Below are positions 22,200 to 35,056 of a DNA stretch of 64,000 nucleotides, in pieces. The DNA is from Gnetum montanum. Lineage: Eukaryota; Streptophyta; Gnetopsida; Gnetales; Gnetaceae. The stretch spans positions 16,526 to 80,525 of the forward strand of contig MNCI01037817.1 in NCBI GenBank assembly GCA_015680685.1, written 5' to 3'. The notes under the pieces are model-generated. The model saw only the letters and a program-made list of their open reading frames with translations, did not search any database and had not been told where the DNA came from. The translations under genes were made by a program, and so were the position numbers. Within the stretch, counting starts at the first letter, position 1. The number at the start of each line of letters is the position of its first letter.

Positions 22200-24680
22200 T
22201 ATTGATTGACTTTTCTTTAACAAAAAAACTAACTAACATTGACAAAAAATGGAGTGCGTAGGTGTATAGATCAACACATTACAAAAATTGTGGTGTTCAG
22301 GACATAAAATTGAATACCATGATACAACTCTTTACGAATTGAACAACACATTCCTTGATGATGTGAAGTTTTTTGGAGAAGATCAAATAGTCCTAGGTGG
22401 TGGTGGTTCTTGAGGTTTCAAGGGACCCTCATTGGCATTATATGTTGGCAATGGTTGAGGCAACTATGATTGTCCTACTGCTCCTGCAGCTTTAGGTGGA
22501 AGGTGAAAAGAATCCAATAGTGCTTTCATTTTCTCCTCCTTACTTCTAGGATCATGCACCATCCACATAGATTACCTAATGTGGATTGGAAAAAGCACAT
22601 CCCAAGGACACTAGATCACTACAAACAACTCCTTGGCATTAATGAACCATGTAGAAAATTGTTTACGTTCAATGTCAAATGTTCTCACTATGTTTTTTAG
22701 CTTTTGGTAGTCATTCATCTATCTAGCTAGGTCCTTAGTGATGAATAATTGATCTATGAATTACCCTTTGAGAACTTTAAATTGAGCATTAGAAATATCA
22801 AGCTTTTGCTTAGTGTCCTTGTGGTGTTTGAACTTGGCCTCGTATAGCAGATATGAGCTAGCCACTTGTTTCTCCAATTCTAACCATGGCCATCTAGCTA
22901 TCAGCACTACTAGGTTTGCATAATAGAGATTGGCCAACTCCATATACTCTATCATTTATTCAATCTACAACTCCTTCAAGTGGATCTTTGCTTTGTTGTC
23001 AGTCCCAATCCCATCAAGGATGGGCTATCACATCTCTCTTCCTTGCTGAAGTTGCTAGAGGGCTTCATTCACTTTTTTCTTTTCCATCTATATTTGTTTT
23101 TCATTAATCTCCTTTTACAAACCAAATTGGTCCTTATAGTGATTTTTCACTCTCTCAAATTTGAGAGCTTCATTCTTCCAAGCAACAATCTTAATGGAAG
23201 ACTTTTGTCACAAGATGTGTACCTCCTCCATTGATAGATTATAATTCTCTGTGATCAATTTCCTTAGTGTAGTATTTACCCTAGAAATCCACTCTTGTTG
23301 TTGATGAAATAATTCTTGCATTTGATCTCTTTGAGCATCAACATTTCATAGGTGATGATTTTGTGTGATCAATGTTTCATTCTCTTAGTGCATTTGATTT
23401 AAGTCCTTTTTGATTGAGTGGATTTTAGCTTCTGCCATGGATTGTTTGAAAATGATCATTACTACTTCCTCCTCAACCTTTTGAAATCATTCTTAAAGTT
23501 GTTTAATAGTTTCATCTCTTGTTGCTGCTAGGTTGAGGATTGCTTGTTCTGCAAGTTGGGGATAAAGTTTAGCACCCTCTACTGCCAAGCATTGATTTTC
23601 TCTTTAGCCATTTCTAGTTTCCCCTCTAAAATTATGTATCTTCCCATTGCATTTAGTAGATTTGACTAGGTTGTAGTGATGTTCTTTGGGAGATCAAAGA
23701 TGTCCATAGTCGATTTCCCAGTTTCCACTAGTTATTTCAATTGTTCACATCGGGCTATGTTCAATTTTTTTCTGATCATTCCTATGGATGTCTACACATC
23801 TTAGAGTGTAGGTACATCTGGTATAGGCATCATGGGTGCATTCAGTGCTCCAACTACATAGTTAGCTACCACTTCTATTGCTATCTCCTACTGTTGGTAT
23901 TGCATCACCAAGACAGTTGCCTCTTCACCTTTCTTCAACCTCATCGAGAAAGTGGCAACATTCCCAGAGATTTCTAAGAATAGATGATGTGTTTCTAGTG
24001 ATACTATCACCTCTTGAGCATTAAGATCTAACCTCAAAGGTAGCGTCATTCTTTAAGCAAAGAAAATGGAACCACCTCTCTCAATTGAACTAACTATTTG
24101 GGCCACCTCATTAAGGTGATTCATTGTTGGTTAATACATAGATGGATCCATCTCACTCATTCCTACTTGTTGCTCTTGTTCACTCAAGAGCTATTCTCAA
24201 ATTTGATGCAGATGCTTAAGGACTATGTAGGCCTCCAATGTTGTCTCCTAAGTGGGTGGTGGTGGTGGTAGCTCCTCTTCTTAAGTGGTTGTTGACATCT
24301 TATCCTTCACGATTTCTACCCATGAGGCTAAGGAACCATGCATAAGAGTATCATTAGAATAGCAAATAATGTCTACTCTTTTGCAAAGTTTGCTGATAAG
24401 GCATGGAAAGGATAGGATCTTCTTTCCACATTCATTCTCCTAAAAGTTCTTCTTGATCTCCAAATAAATTAGCTAGGGAAGGTTAACAAGAAATTTTCTA
24501 CTTAGAGAGGTGCATGCTTAGGTACAAAAAGTAGTCACCTTACTTGGCTTCACCATTAAATTGAGGTTATAGGCTACAATCTTGAAATGAATTTGATCTA
24601 CCGATGTGAGTATACCATACTCCTTATAGTCCACCACATAGCAGGCTCCTACCCTTTTTACCCTTGCATGACCACAACTA
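22200..24680 (-). pseudogene. E2 extra ORF, coiled coil, N-terminal domain deleted
   Basis: Aligns with E1 8970-11335. Near 24560-24680 the minus strand gives the counterpart of the E1 block KEYVVLTLLEQ and IVAYHLNLIV. Then follows the coiled-coil region (22750-24000), rich in Glu, Lys, Gln and Leu, with the fragment LEKQVASSYLLYEAKFKHH near 22840-22890. The start codon and about 200 residues present in E1 are missing because of a deletion whose edges correspond to E1 7520 and 8970. Many stops. Confidence 0.6.
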
Positions 24681-25950
24681 AGGGATCTGTGCATCCCATA
24701 GCTAATTTAATGATCATGACATGTTAAGGACCAACCTGAAAGAATCCACTTAAAAATACCAACACATAACACTAAGACATAGAGCATAACATGAAACTTG
24801 GTAGTGAGGTGAATTATGGTAGCATGGGTGGATGATAGAAAAGGTGGAATGGTGTTCTAGATTGGGTCATAAGAGGTCCCTTGTGAAATGTGTGGTTAAA
24901 ATGACCCAAGAAGTTCCATCCTTAGTCTAGACCAAAATCATCTGCCTTCAATGACTTTACATCAGCACTCTAAGATTGATCCACCCACTTGAGACACAAG
25001 AGTGCTTTCATAAAACAACCATCATTCCAAAAATAAGAGAGAGTGGATTAGGAAGTGAGAGAGAGACAATTAGAAAGTGAAAGAGAGAGAGAGAGGGCCT
25101 TAGTTATTGGAAACCTTCAGGCATAGGTGCATGTCTTTCAAGTTTGATAACCAGTGCTTGTAGCCATTTTATTTATCCAAGGGATGTGCTTTGAATTTCC
25201 AAAGTTTATTTTAAATGGGAATTACACCATGCAAGGAATTATTTGTATTGAAGGGGTGTGCTCTCAATTTCCATGATTTTTTTTAATGATGGAAACTACA
25301 CCATGCAGTGATGTTATTTTGGCTTCCTTTAGTGGATGATATGGAATGTTAAGAAGTCAATGGGAAACACTCAAGAACTCAAGAAAGAAGAAGAGAACAA
25401 AGATTACTGAGTCCCCTTGAAGTCACATCCTTTACAAACCATTGGATCTTTCCTAATTCTAGAACTACCTAGGTCACTGATTAATTAAAAATTTCTTTTG
25501 ATGGAAAGGACTTCAAATTCCCAGATTAAGAAAACCCATAGAGTTCATTGGATAGGCAGATGATATGGACTCAGTGCATGTTCCATGAAAAATAAACCAT
25601 GTTAATGTGTCATACATTAGAATTCAAAAATAAAAATGAAACATCAATAATCACAGATTAAGCACAAACCATCATTAGTGAACAACAACAATAGCATTGT
25701 GTCCTATGATAATAAAGTAGATTTATTAGCAAAAATGAGAAAATATCACACTTAAAAAAAAGGAAAAAATAAAGTAAAATATATAAGAATTTGTAAAATA
25801 ATTAAGAAAGTTAAAAATTACTAAAGATGATATATAATTAGAAAAATTTGAAAATCCAAAATTTGTAAAATCAAAAATGTGAAAAACAAAAAGATAGAAA
25901 TATTGAGAGACCATGATAATGGTTAGCATAGATGGCTATCTTCCCCATGA
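24681..25950 (-). other. E2 non-coding stretch between pol and extra ORF
   Basis: Aligns with E1 6290-7510. No protein. It contains (GA)n runs at about 25070-25100 and two diverged repeats of a unit with 'gggaattacaccatgcaa' (25190-25310), related to the 88-bp repeat of E1. Confidence 0.6.
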
Positions 25951-27205
25951 CTGAGTTGGAGGGAGGAGATCCGAAAAATAGAATGTGGTTGTCCATTTTT
26001 TGAGGTGGTAGTTACACTGGCTAGTCTTAGTTCTAGGAAAGGTTTGACTTGTTGGATATTGACCAACTACATTTTATTTGGACTATCAAGTTTGTAAATT
26101 ATCATGGTGCTAGAGGAAAAGGTTTGATCAATTATATAAGGTTCCTACCACAATTTTTGGAATTTTTGCTTTTGGTGTACATGTGTGGGGTTCTAGTAAA
26201 GAACCTTTTCTCCTAGTTGAAGTTTTACTTTCCTAATTCTAAGGTCACGACACTACTTGCTGAATGCGTTGTTCACCTCATTTAAGGATAGAGCCATGAA
26301 GAAATTTTTATTTGGCTTTTTCAAATTGATTAATCTTTTCTTCTATGCTAAACTTAGGTCAAGGTTTAGATCATAGGCCACTAAGAATGTACAAATCTCA
26401 AATTGAATTGGAAGTGTTGGAATTTTTCTATACACTAACTCATAGGAAAAATATCCTGTAGGAAGTTTCCAAGTTGAATGATAAGCCTAGAGAGCATCGT
26501 TAAGTTTTGTACTCTAGTCCTTCCTATATTTGCTAATGATTCATGTTAGTATTTTTGTAATCTCCTAGTTGGTTACCTTTTCTTGACCATTGGCTTGGGG
26601 GTGGTAAGGTGTTTTTAATTTATGTTCTACCCCTAAGTGCTAGATTAATTTCCTAAATGTGGCACCTATGAAATTAGTTCCATTATCATAAATTAGTGAA
26701 TGTGGCATCCAAAATCTATTCATGATGTTTTTGTTATATAAATTTGGTAGTAGTGGATGATGTATAATTAGTAATGGCTCATTTTGTGTAGTAGTTAATT
26801 GCTACTATAATGTACACTTTCCTATTAGACATGGATGTGATGGGATCTATGAAGTTAATGCCCCATATGTCGAAAGGTTCTAATGGTTGAACACACTATT
26901 GAGGACCTTCCATATAAGCGGTCATCCTCCCATCACATTGACAATGTTCACAAGACTTGATGAATTGGTGGGCATTCCTAAAGATTGTGGGTCAATAGTA
27001 CCCTACCATCAGGATTTTTATGGCCATGCATCTTTGGACATAATGGCCTTTGCAAGGTCCTTGATGAGCATCCTAGAGAATACATAGTTGATTTTCGTTA
27101 GGGACACACCAATGAATTAGGACATCAGCACACATCTTATAAAGGTGTTCATTGATTTCCATAAAGAATTTGGTCTAATGAAGAAATTATTGCTTTTTCC
27201 TAAAA
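25951..27205 (-). pseudogene. E2 integrase remnant
   Basis: On the minus strand, near 27080-26960: GHYVQRCMAIKILMVGYYWP and, further on, KSCEHCQCDGRMT, the zinc-binding end with its Cys pair kept. The core follows with INFIDPITSMSN (the catalytic Asp of 'D..GP' is Asn) and then falls apart. The C-terminal tail near 26110-25985 reads IIDQTF, MIIYKLDSPNKM and QQVKPFLELRL. Unlike E1 it is continuous, so it shows the ancestral layout. Confidence 0.75.
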
Positions 27206-27215
27206 TCCAAGTCTT

Positions 27216-27640
27216 CTACCATCTCTTAAGTAATAAGATATGTGAGGATGCCAATATACATGTTACTTTTTCAAGCATTGATTCACTTATTTTCCCAAAA
27301 AAGAGAAGTTTATCTAGAAACTGATCACAGAGTTGGCTCTCCTCCTCTTTGCTATTCCATCTTAAGCAAGAGAGGTGTTCAGCAACCACATTCTTGATTC
27401 CCTTTTGATCTACCATAGTAAGATCAAATTCCTGCAAGATCACAAGCCATTGTATAACATGAGGGCTCATCATCAGCTTATTCATAAGGAAGCGAATTAC
27501 ACTATGGTTCGTATGTATAAATACCTTATAACCTAGCACATGATGTCTAAACATTTCTAGTATGTACACCACTATCATTAATTCTTTCTCTATGGTAGTG
27601 TAATTCAACTATGCCTCCATAATGCTTTTACTCATACAAT
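27216..27640 (-). pseudogene. E2 RNase H remnant
   Basis: Open for 130 codons from 27608. Shows NYTTIEKELMIVVYILEMF (E), HTNHSVIRFLM (the Asp of TDH is Asn), and VVAEHLSCLRW at the end, corresponding to 'VADHLSRL'. Loss of the Asp would inactivate it. It continues into the linker to integrase. Confidence 0.8.
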
Positions 27641-27799
27641 GGATATAATATGGATGTTTCTTATCATCCATCTATGTGAGCACTACTCTCAAAGCATAGT
27701 TAGATGCATCTATCATGATATGGAATGATTCGAACCAATCTAGTGCCTGTAGGATTAGTGTTTCTATGAGTTTCTTCTTTAATTGTTAGAATTCATGTT

Positions 27800-28620
27800 C
27801 ACATTTCTTAGTCCAAATGAAAGTTTCATCCTTCTTTGTAAGTTCTACCAATGGCTTTGCAATCTTAGAGAAATTCTCAATAAATTGCAAGTAGTAACTA
27901 ATGTGTCCAAGGAATGAATAGACATCCTTTACGGTCTCTGGTTAGTGTGTTATTCTTTGGATGATCCTTATATTTTCTAGGTCTACCTCATTATCTTTCT
28001 ATAAAATTCAATGCCCTAGCATAATTCCTTCTTGGACCATGAGATGGCTCTTTGCCAATTGAGTCGTAGGTTTGTCTCTACACATCTCTTTAGTACTTGC
28101 TCAAGTCGATCCAAGGCTTGCTCAAATGTAGCTCCATAGGTGAAGAATTCATCCATGAATACTTCAAAAGTATTATCAATTTTTTATTAAAAGATACTTA
28201 GGACCAAGTTTTGAAATGTTGTATGGGCATTGCATAGGCCAAATGGCATCTTACAGTATGCAAAAGTTCCCTAGAGACTTGTGAATGTTGTCTTGGCATA
28301 GTCTTCTGGCACAATTTGGATTTGGTTATAGCCACCATAACCATTCAAGAAACTCTAATAACAATGCCTGGATATGGTATCTAACACTTGATCTACAAAC
28401 AACAAAGGAAAATGATCCTTAAATATTACCATACTTAACAGCGTAAAGTCGATGCAAACTCACCATTTGTCATCCTTCTTCAAAACTACGATGAGTGGGC
28501 TAACCCACTCACTATCTATGATTGGATAGATGAATCCCACCTTGAGGAGTTGTTCTATCTCCTCTTTGATGATTTGTTTTAATTTAGAATTCCACTGCCT
28601 CTACAGTTGCCTTCAAGGCT
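27800..28620 (-). pseudogene. E2 reverse transcriptase remnant
   Basis: Minus-strand blocks in order from 28600: WVSGLAHS-like and CRFTLR-like sequence (28490-28440), the FLDGYS block near 28340, the LPFGLCNAP-like block near 28250, and the catalytic box EVFMDEF at about 28147-28167. The second catalytic Asp is Glu in that box, whereas E1 keeps FMDDF. Stops and frame changes occur throughout. Confidence 0.75.
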
Positions 28621-29369
28621 TCATAGTTAGATTAGTGTAGATGCAATATTGGCATATCCTTGGATCGATTCCTGTTAGCTCTAGATATGACCAAGAAAAG
28701 GTTATTGACCATTTATTTTTTTGTTTAGGAGAAAGTTTGACATTAATCTTGATCAATTTATGATTATTTAAAAATGCAAACTCCGTACCAGTCATTAAAA
28801 GTTTTATTTCTAAGGGCTCCTGCTTGAAGTAATCAGGGATCCTCAACTCTCCCCAATAGGTATCATTATCTTCATTAGAGAGATGTGAATGAAATTATTT
28901 AATTTTATCCATGCCTTTAACATATGCATATGTTAGACTCTCAGTTGGATCCATGCATATTCTGGTACTATCTAAAGTAGCCATCAGCCACTAGGTGTCC
29001 TCCTACTTTGTGGCTGCTACATATAGACATCGTTGAATATTAATTTCTTGTGCACACTAATTTCATTTCTTAATGTATTTTCTTTTGATTGACCAAATAG
29101 TTTACATGAAATTTCACCCATTATCACTCTATGTGATGCATGGAATATGCTTTTTCTCAATTTTTCCTAGCTCATTTTCCTTGGATATTTCTAAAGATAG
29201 GTCCTTTATTCCCATCTATGCATCGACTATGCTTAACCAAGCCCTTTTCATAATGATGGAAAAGTCACTTTTGCAATTGTCTACCTTGATTACCAAAAAA
29301 TCAACAAGATAGGACACCCACAAACTATGATCACAAATTCCTCTACTAATCCCAAAGGGACGACAATCA
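28621..29369 (-). pseudogene. E2 protease-RT linker remnant
   Basis: Contains a 77-codon minus-strand stretch at 28613-28846 (EPLEIKLLMTGTEFAFLNNH and INVKLSPKQKNKW). It matches the region of E1 3290-3480 that precedes RT. This is the normal linker of the lineage; no separate function is seen. Confidence 0.55.
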
Positions 29370-29650
29370 ACTGATCTACTAATTCTAAATAGATGTTTCT
29401 CTTCTTAAGAGGTGGTAGGCTCTAGGCCTTATACATATCATGAAAAATGAGGTTAACTCTAGAACTAGAGTTAAGAAGAGCTTTGCATAGCTCTTGTCTA
29501 GAAATATGTAGAGAGCTGAGTGGAATTCTTGGATCCAATCTTCTTGTAGGAATATTGCTAGCCTTGATCCAATTAGAAACAACATGAGTTAACATTATAG
29601 TATGGATCCTAGATGGTAGTTGGTTTGAAAGGCACTCCAAGGTATTTGAT
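29370..29650 (-). pseudogene. E2 retropepsin remnant
   Basis: Starts MECLSNQLPSRIHTIMLTHV and carries ALLNSSSRVNLIFHDMYKA, the altered active-site loop with the catalytic Asp position changed to Asn, then LELVDQLIVVPLGLVEEFVI. It aligns with E1 2600-2840. Confidence 0.65.
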
Positions 29651-31715
29651 GTAGACGATGAGGGTGCTGGAGATGTAGGGTGATCAACTAGAGTAGGTTA
29701 TGAGGACTAGAGAGGACTATTGGGCTAGAATAAAGGTCATTTCATTGATTGATTATCCAACCCACTTGGTTCAAAAACTAGTTGTGAGTGTACAATCCTT
29801 GTAGCATTTGATTATTGTAGCTATGGAGGAATTTCACCCTTCATGGATGGAGTAGGAGGTAATTGAGTTGAAGGTGGAGGTGTAGGTGGAGAGGGATGTG
29901 GAGGATGATAATGATACAGATATGGGTTTTTCCCATGAGTAGATGTTGAATGTATTTGGCTGTACTCTAGAGGGTAATAGTGATGCTAGAATGATGCATG
30001 ACTCATAGAACTTCTAAGGGAGATACGCTACTAGACATAGTACCCCTATGGATCTAGTTGCCTATAAGGGTACTACTTCCTTGGCAATGGCATTCCCCAT
30101 AATTGTAATTGATACCACTATTGGTATTGTTCATATGATTTTGGAGGAGTTCCACTTGGGCAATAAGCTTGTTATTGCAGGTGGAACTATCTCGGACTAC
30201 CTTGAGGATAAGGCAATCATCTTGGAGCTTGTCTACATGCTAGGCAAGTATTTAATGCATATATTCTATACTCTTCTAAGTGTAACACCATAGGGAAACA
30301 TCCCTTTAGATGTTCATATTGATAGATGTCACATTTGGTTTCATCATTAGACTCGGACTCCACAAGTTCCTCTACTATAACAGCTTTGACCTTATCTCTT
30401 TGGTAGGCATGGTTAGCTTCTTTTTGCCTCTTGTGATTACAATCAACATTTTTCTCTTTAGATTATTTGGTAATCTTTAAAGTTCTTTGAAAAATTTCAT
30501 CCAAAGTGTCCCAAAACTTTTCATCCTTGGCCAAAATATTAGAAACAAATTTTTGAATAGCCAAGGTCTTTCTGTTCACCACTTCATCAAGTGATGACTC
30601 TTCCTTATCACAAAATCAGACATCTCATTTTCTAAAGAAAGGGTCCCTATTATATTCATTAGAACTTTCCCTCTTTCATAGCTCATTTTCTCTTTTTCTA
30701 CCTACTCAATTAACCTTTGGATCTAATGAGCTCTCATTTCAAAAAATCTTCCTTCGGCATACATCCCAAGGGTTCTACTTATTTCTTCTCTAAGCCCATC
30801 TACGATGTGATGAAGTTGTTCCCTCTAAGAGTAACCATGAAAAGGGCATCAATGTAGAAGTGAATAGTATCAGTTCATGACAACATCCAAGGGTTCATGT
30901 GCTTCTTATTTTTAGCCTTGGATTTGCCTTCTTAGATTAGACACTTTAGAGTAAATTTAATATTTTTTATTGAATAATCTATGGATAGATTCTAGCTCTA
31001 AGGACCAGTACCAACTTTCAACTTCATTAACGAGTATCCTTGGAAAATGTTTGAGTTTCTACCACTCATTCTCTATGTTATGTAAAGAACAAGTATCTTG
31101 AAAAGCTTGTAAATGTGTTTGCAGATTACAATTGTATCCCCCCTCAAATATTGGAATATTGTTCATATCTAGGCACTTGATTTGATTATCCTTCATATTC
31201 TTGGTTAGGATTTTCATGGCTATAATTTGCCAATAAGGTTCATCATCATCACTACATTGATGACACTGATGATGGTTTCATTCACCACTTTGATTTTGGT
31301 GGCCTTCATGGTCATTATTATTTCATTGATTACCTTCATCATGATTATTTCTATGGTGACTTCCACTATTTGGCTATAGTATCCACCACCACTCTTACAC
31401 TTATTATGATCATCATCCTTAGATCCCTTATTGCTATGATGTTTACTTGAGTTCCTACCCTGGCTATCACTCTTTCCTAATTCCAATTTAAGAATAGTTG
31501 ATTGCAGGGTCAAGTTCACACCCTCATCATTAGTAGCAAGGGGTGGAGAATCTTCACATTGAGAACCTTCCAAGGAAGGATCCTCATTGTCCTCTTGATC
31601 TAGTATGAACAAGGGATTAGTGTAATGTTTCACCTTTGTAGCTTCATGGAGTTTCTTCTAACATTTATCTTGCTTACATTGTATTTCAGTGGGATAGCAA
31701 TTTCAAGTGTCATGT
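29651..31715 (-). pseudogene. E2 gag remnant, larger part
   Basis: From 31633 the frame reads MKHYTNPLFILDQEDNED, then an acidic and Ser-rich section, then Asn/Met/Ile-rich low-complexity sequence (31220-31400). The capsid part follows (30480-30950), and the Cys/His cluster CDIYQYEHLKGC near 30310-30345. A Pro/Gln/Tyr-rich tail runs to the protease. The gag start lies on the other side of E3 (40998-41380), so E3 landed inside this gene. Confidence 0.65.
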
Positions 31716-31720
31716 CCATC
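31716..31720. repeat. E3 target-site duplication, left copy
   Basis: CCATC, identical to 40993-40997. Five bases is the normal size for Ty3/gypsy integration. Confidence 0.95.
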
Positions 31721-32408
31721 TGTAACGACGGAAAATGTCGGCAGCTGGAAAATACCAACCAAATCCCATGTGCACAGTTTTAACCACGGATCCGTGCGAG
31801 GGCTATGCTGGAAAAACGAATCCGTGGCACCCTGAACGGTCTTGTCGATCAGACAGGGACTTACTAATCAGTAAACCGATAAATATCTCGTGAAACGATC
31901 TGACTCGAGGGATCGCAAAAATGAGGGGAAAACGATGTAGACAAATTGCAACGATGATAATGTTAAACATGATAAGAGGAGGCTGACATAAGAGAAACAT
32001 GTAGTTTCAAGATCTACGCTTTGACTTGAGAAATGTATATCCTGTATATCTTGTTACACTGGGGAGACCCCGATTACCAGATGTAAAGCAAGCACAAAAC
32101 AACAAGAAAACTGTCCAGACAGAAGTCTAATCTACCTCAAGGGGTAAAGCCGGGATGCAAGGAAGGTCAGGCTCTGACGTCTACCGATCAACTATTTCTG
32201 ACCAATAGAGTCTTCCCAGCAGAACGATTACTCCTGTCGGTGGTGCTCAAAGCGAACTGTGCTCTGTTTCTGCCGTGAGGTGATGCTGTCCACAATTGCC
32301 AAAGTGCTACTCTCTGTATCTCTGCTCAAAAGTGATAAGTGCTCCAGTGCTCAGAAAAATGCCTTTGCTTCTCTGATTTGCCAACCCCTGTATCTTTGTC
32401 AACTGGGG

Positions 32409-32416
32409 TATTTATA
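32409..32416 (-). promoter_or_regulatory. E3 3' LTR TATA box
   Basis: TATAAATA followed by CCCC on the minus strand. The same TATAAATACCC core occurs in the E3 5' LTR, the E4 5' LTR and the E5 LTR, which marks it as the family promoter. The U3/R border should lie about 30 bp downstream (inference). Confidence 0.75.
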
Positions 32417-32517
32417 GGCTACGACGCTCCGTGGAAAAGGTGCAACCCTGATGACGTGTGTCCCGAGTGTTCCGGGCACTGTTGGTTTGACCATTTTTTG
32501 CGCCAAACTCCATAACT

Positions 32518-32549
32518 ACGCACAATACGCTCGTTCGCGTATTATGCGT
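32518..32549. repeat. U3 palindrome, spacer TCGTTC
   Basis: Left arm ACGCACAATACGC (32518-32530), spacer TCGTTC (32531-32536), right arm GCGTATTATGCGT (32537-32549, one mismatch). The same palindrome in the other LTR has the spacer in inverted orientation. It lies about 100 bp upstream of the TATA box in element orientation. Confidence 0.9.
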
Positions 32550-33180
32550 GTGAAGAAGAAGGGCACGTCGGGCATATCGCAACTGTCTTTGGGTCACATT
32601 ACACTCATTCACGTTGTGTTGTGTGTATGAGCGTAACGTAACATGGAAACAATGGATTCAAGCTATTTTACGCTCTCTTACGCAGCTGCGTGTAGTGAAG
32701 CGTAAACAATGTTTAGCTCGGCGATGCAATATGTTGTGGCATGCTGCGTTGCGTGATGAGCGTATGATGAGCAGTTGCATTTTCTTAGACTTTTCCTTTG
32801 ACTGTTCTGGAGCTTATTACGCTGCCGTGCGTAACAGAGCGTAAACCTGGCCTTGAACAAAAGATTTAGCAAAATACACAAGAAGTTGCATATCACGCTG
32901 CTTAAGCTTCTCCCTATACCGAAGCAACTATCCTTCTGATGCTGGTCTATGTTTAGGAAAAATCACGCTAAGCGTCATTACGCTACGTTGCGTGACATAG
33001 CGTAAATAGAAAAAGCATAGAAGGATTAGGAATTTGCACAAGAAGTCGAGGACTCAATGCTACGCGCCTCTTGGTGTTGCTCTGTCTTAGTCTCCCCTTT
33101 GGAATTCTGACATGCGCCCTTGCCCGAATCGCGAATCTTTGCCTGAGGCCGGCTCGCAATTTTTTACGGTGTTTCAATGG

Positions 33181-33193
33181 CCCCTCTTTGTTG
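33181..33193 (-). other. E3 polypurine tract
   Basis: CAACAAAGAGGGG on the minus strand, 4 bp (CCAT) from the LTR start. Conserved in E4 (20288-20312) and E5 (57051-57063). Confidence 0.8.
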
Positions 33194-34290
33194 ACGGTTG
33201 GAGGGCTTACCCGAGAGACGTCGAGAAAAAATACGAAACACCGGATTGGTAGAAGCAAGAATAGCATCCATCCATGGCTACTCAAGGATTGCCCTGTCAA
33301 CATGGAAGAGCAAAGCTGGAGGGAATGGGAGATAGAATGGCATGGTGGAAAACAGGTTCAGGGAAGGCGTAACGTAGGTCAGGATGGTAGAAGCATGGAA
33401 TACGCTTACTGAATGCTCAGAAACGTACGCACACCGATGTCAACAGGAATGCTTTCAGACGAGCATAGCGTATCAGCCTGAGATCTCTCTATCACTGATT
33501 ATAGCAGGAATGCGTGCAAAAGGAGCATGGCGCATCACTTCTGTGATGTCTCTACTAGTGTGAGTGCGGAAAATGGGTACTTGTGTATGTAGCTTTTGCG
33601 TATGGGGAGCGGGTTGTGGGGATGAAGGAAATAAGAGCTAAAGGTAGGGTTTGTGAGAGGTACAGGCATGCAGATCTAAGTGGTTGGGCAAACTTGAGCA
33701 GCCATTTCAACACGTTGTTGTACTTCACCTCTCAGATGGACGCACCTTTGAATGACATCCTCCAAGACAAGTAACCTGCAACCACAAAAGAAAGCAGAGG
33801 ACACCATTGCTCATGCGAACAAGAGGCGAGGTTGTCGAAACGAGCACCGTTTGATGCGAGATAGAGTGATTGGGTTGTAAAGAAGGAGTCGGAGCATGAG
33901 GGCGAAGCCGCCAATCCTGACGATTGGCCCCGCATATCTTCACCAAAAGGAATCAGACACAGTGCAGCTAACTGGTTGTATAGGGAACCAGATAGATGAA
34001 TTTGCGAAGCCGGCGTCCGATAGCGATGATTGGCGAAGGTTCCCGAGGCCGTTGTCGATGAGGATTTCGTCGGGGCTCTGGCTGACGAGACTAAACTCTC
34101 AGAGGTACTACCACTGCGATGGGAGCGGCGGCGACATCTCTAAGGGATCAGTAAGATGCCTCTCAGCTTATCCGAGGAATCAATAGGATGCCAGTGGGGT
34201 GGCGACGCTAGGACTGCCCCAGTATCCCACCCCATTGGTTGTGCAGCTGTACAGAGATGATCACGCTCACTTGATTTACATGGCAGCAGT
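33194..34290 (-). other. E3 3' untranslated region without repeats
   Basis: About 1.1 kb of CpG-rich DNA. Frames on both strands are short and show no family resemblance. Nothing recognisable besides the stretch near the polypurine tract that is conserved in E4 and E5. Confidence 0.6.
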
Positions 34291-34298
34291 CTGTAAGT

Positions 34299-34630
34299 CC
34301 CAGTTTTAAGTCCTGGTAGACCGCCGTTACTGGTTTTAAGTCTCAGCAGACCATGGTCCCAGTTTAAAGTCTGGGCGGACCAAGAAGTGCTAGTTTTACG
34401 TCGTAGCGGACGGTGGTATGTCTAATTTATGGTCTCAGCAGACCGTGTTGTGGATGTCAGTTTCGCGTCATGACCTAGGGACAGATCTGTGCTGGTTTTA
34501 CATCTCAGCAGATGGCTACTTACCTGTGCCAGTTTAGCGTCATGGAAGACGTATGCAAAAGATGCCAGTTTTTCGTCTTGGCGGACCTGTACAACATTGC
34601 CAGTTTTACGTCTTAGCGGACGGTGGAGGC
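34299..34630 (-). repeat. E3 degenerate hairpin array (about ten units)
   Basis: About ten units, 25-45 bp apart, built on (plus strand) YAGTTTTAnGTC-6nt-GAC. Each has a short inverted repeat around a 4-6 nt loop, such as GTCT CAGC AGAC, CGTC TTAGCG GACG and CATCT CAGC AGATG. Loops and stems differ but nearly all units remain pairable. E5 carries the same motif (55326-55560). It sits in the 3' untranslated region, a known hypervariable, repeat-generating zone of Tat/Ogre elements. Confidence 0.85.
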
Positions 34631-34775
34631 AGAGGAAGAAGTAGAGGAAGAAGCAGAGGAGGAAGCAGAAGAAGAGACAGAAGAATGCAATGATGAAGAG
34701 TGTCCTTCTGTGGAGCCAGCGCCGGAATGAGGACCTCACAAAGAGGACATTCTTCATGAAAGAATCATTCCTAGA
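34620..34775 (-). repeat. E3 purine-rich low-complexity tract
   Basis: The plus strand is a run of GAGGAAGAAG-type text (34622-34700), hence polypyrimidine on the element strand. Short frames here give acidic or Phe-rich peptides and are not genes. Confidence 0.6.
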
Positions 34776-35056
34776 AAAGACGGCCCATTGGAGGACGATC
34801 CATTAGCGTTGGATCCGGACATAAGAGATACTGGTGATAGTGGCAGTAGGGGAAATGCATAATTATAATTTATGCATAGTTTTATTGATGTTGAGTGGAA
34901 TATCATTTTACGCATGACTGAAAAGATGTGTTATAAAACTTGGTGGATGCGTTAAATGTCAGTTACACAGTTTTTATTCTTTCTTGCTTTTTTCCTGTAG
35001 AGTGTGAGCGTAATTGTTAAAAATTTCACCTAAGCGATAATGATAGAGTGTAATTG
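34776..35056 (-). other. E3 non-coding stretch between arrays
   Basis: AT-rich, with no frame or repeat recognised. Confidence 0.5.

Larger units (their letters stand above)
31721..33176 (-). repeat. E3 3' LTR
   Basis: On the minus strand starts TGAAACACCG and ends CGTCGTTACA. Same length as the 5' LTR (1,456 bp), so no net indel separates them. U3 contains several TTACGCT...AGCGTAA palindromes (32667-32706, 32817-32844, 32978-33005) and one 13-bp-arm palindrome (32518-32549). TATA at 32409-32416. Short frames inside are not genes. Confidence 0.95.

Noticed and set aside
32412-33412. Arg/His/Cys-rich small proteins within and next to the E3 LTR
   Set aside because: They come from U3 palindromes and leader DNA, appear twice because the LTR is duplicated, and have no start context or family.
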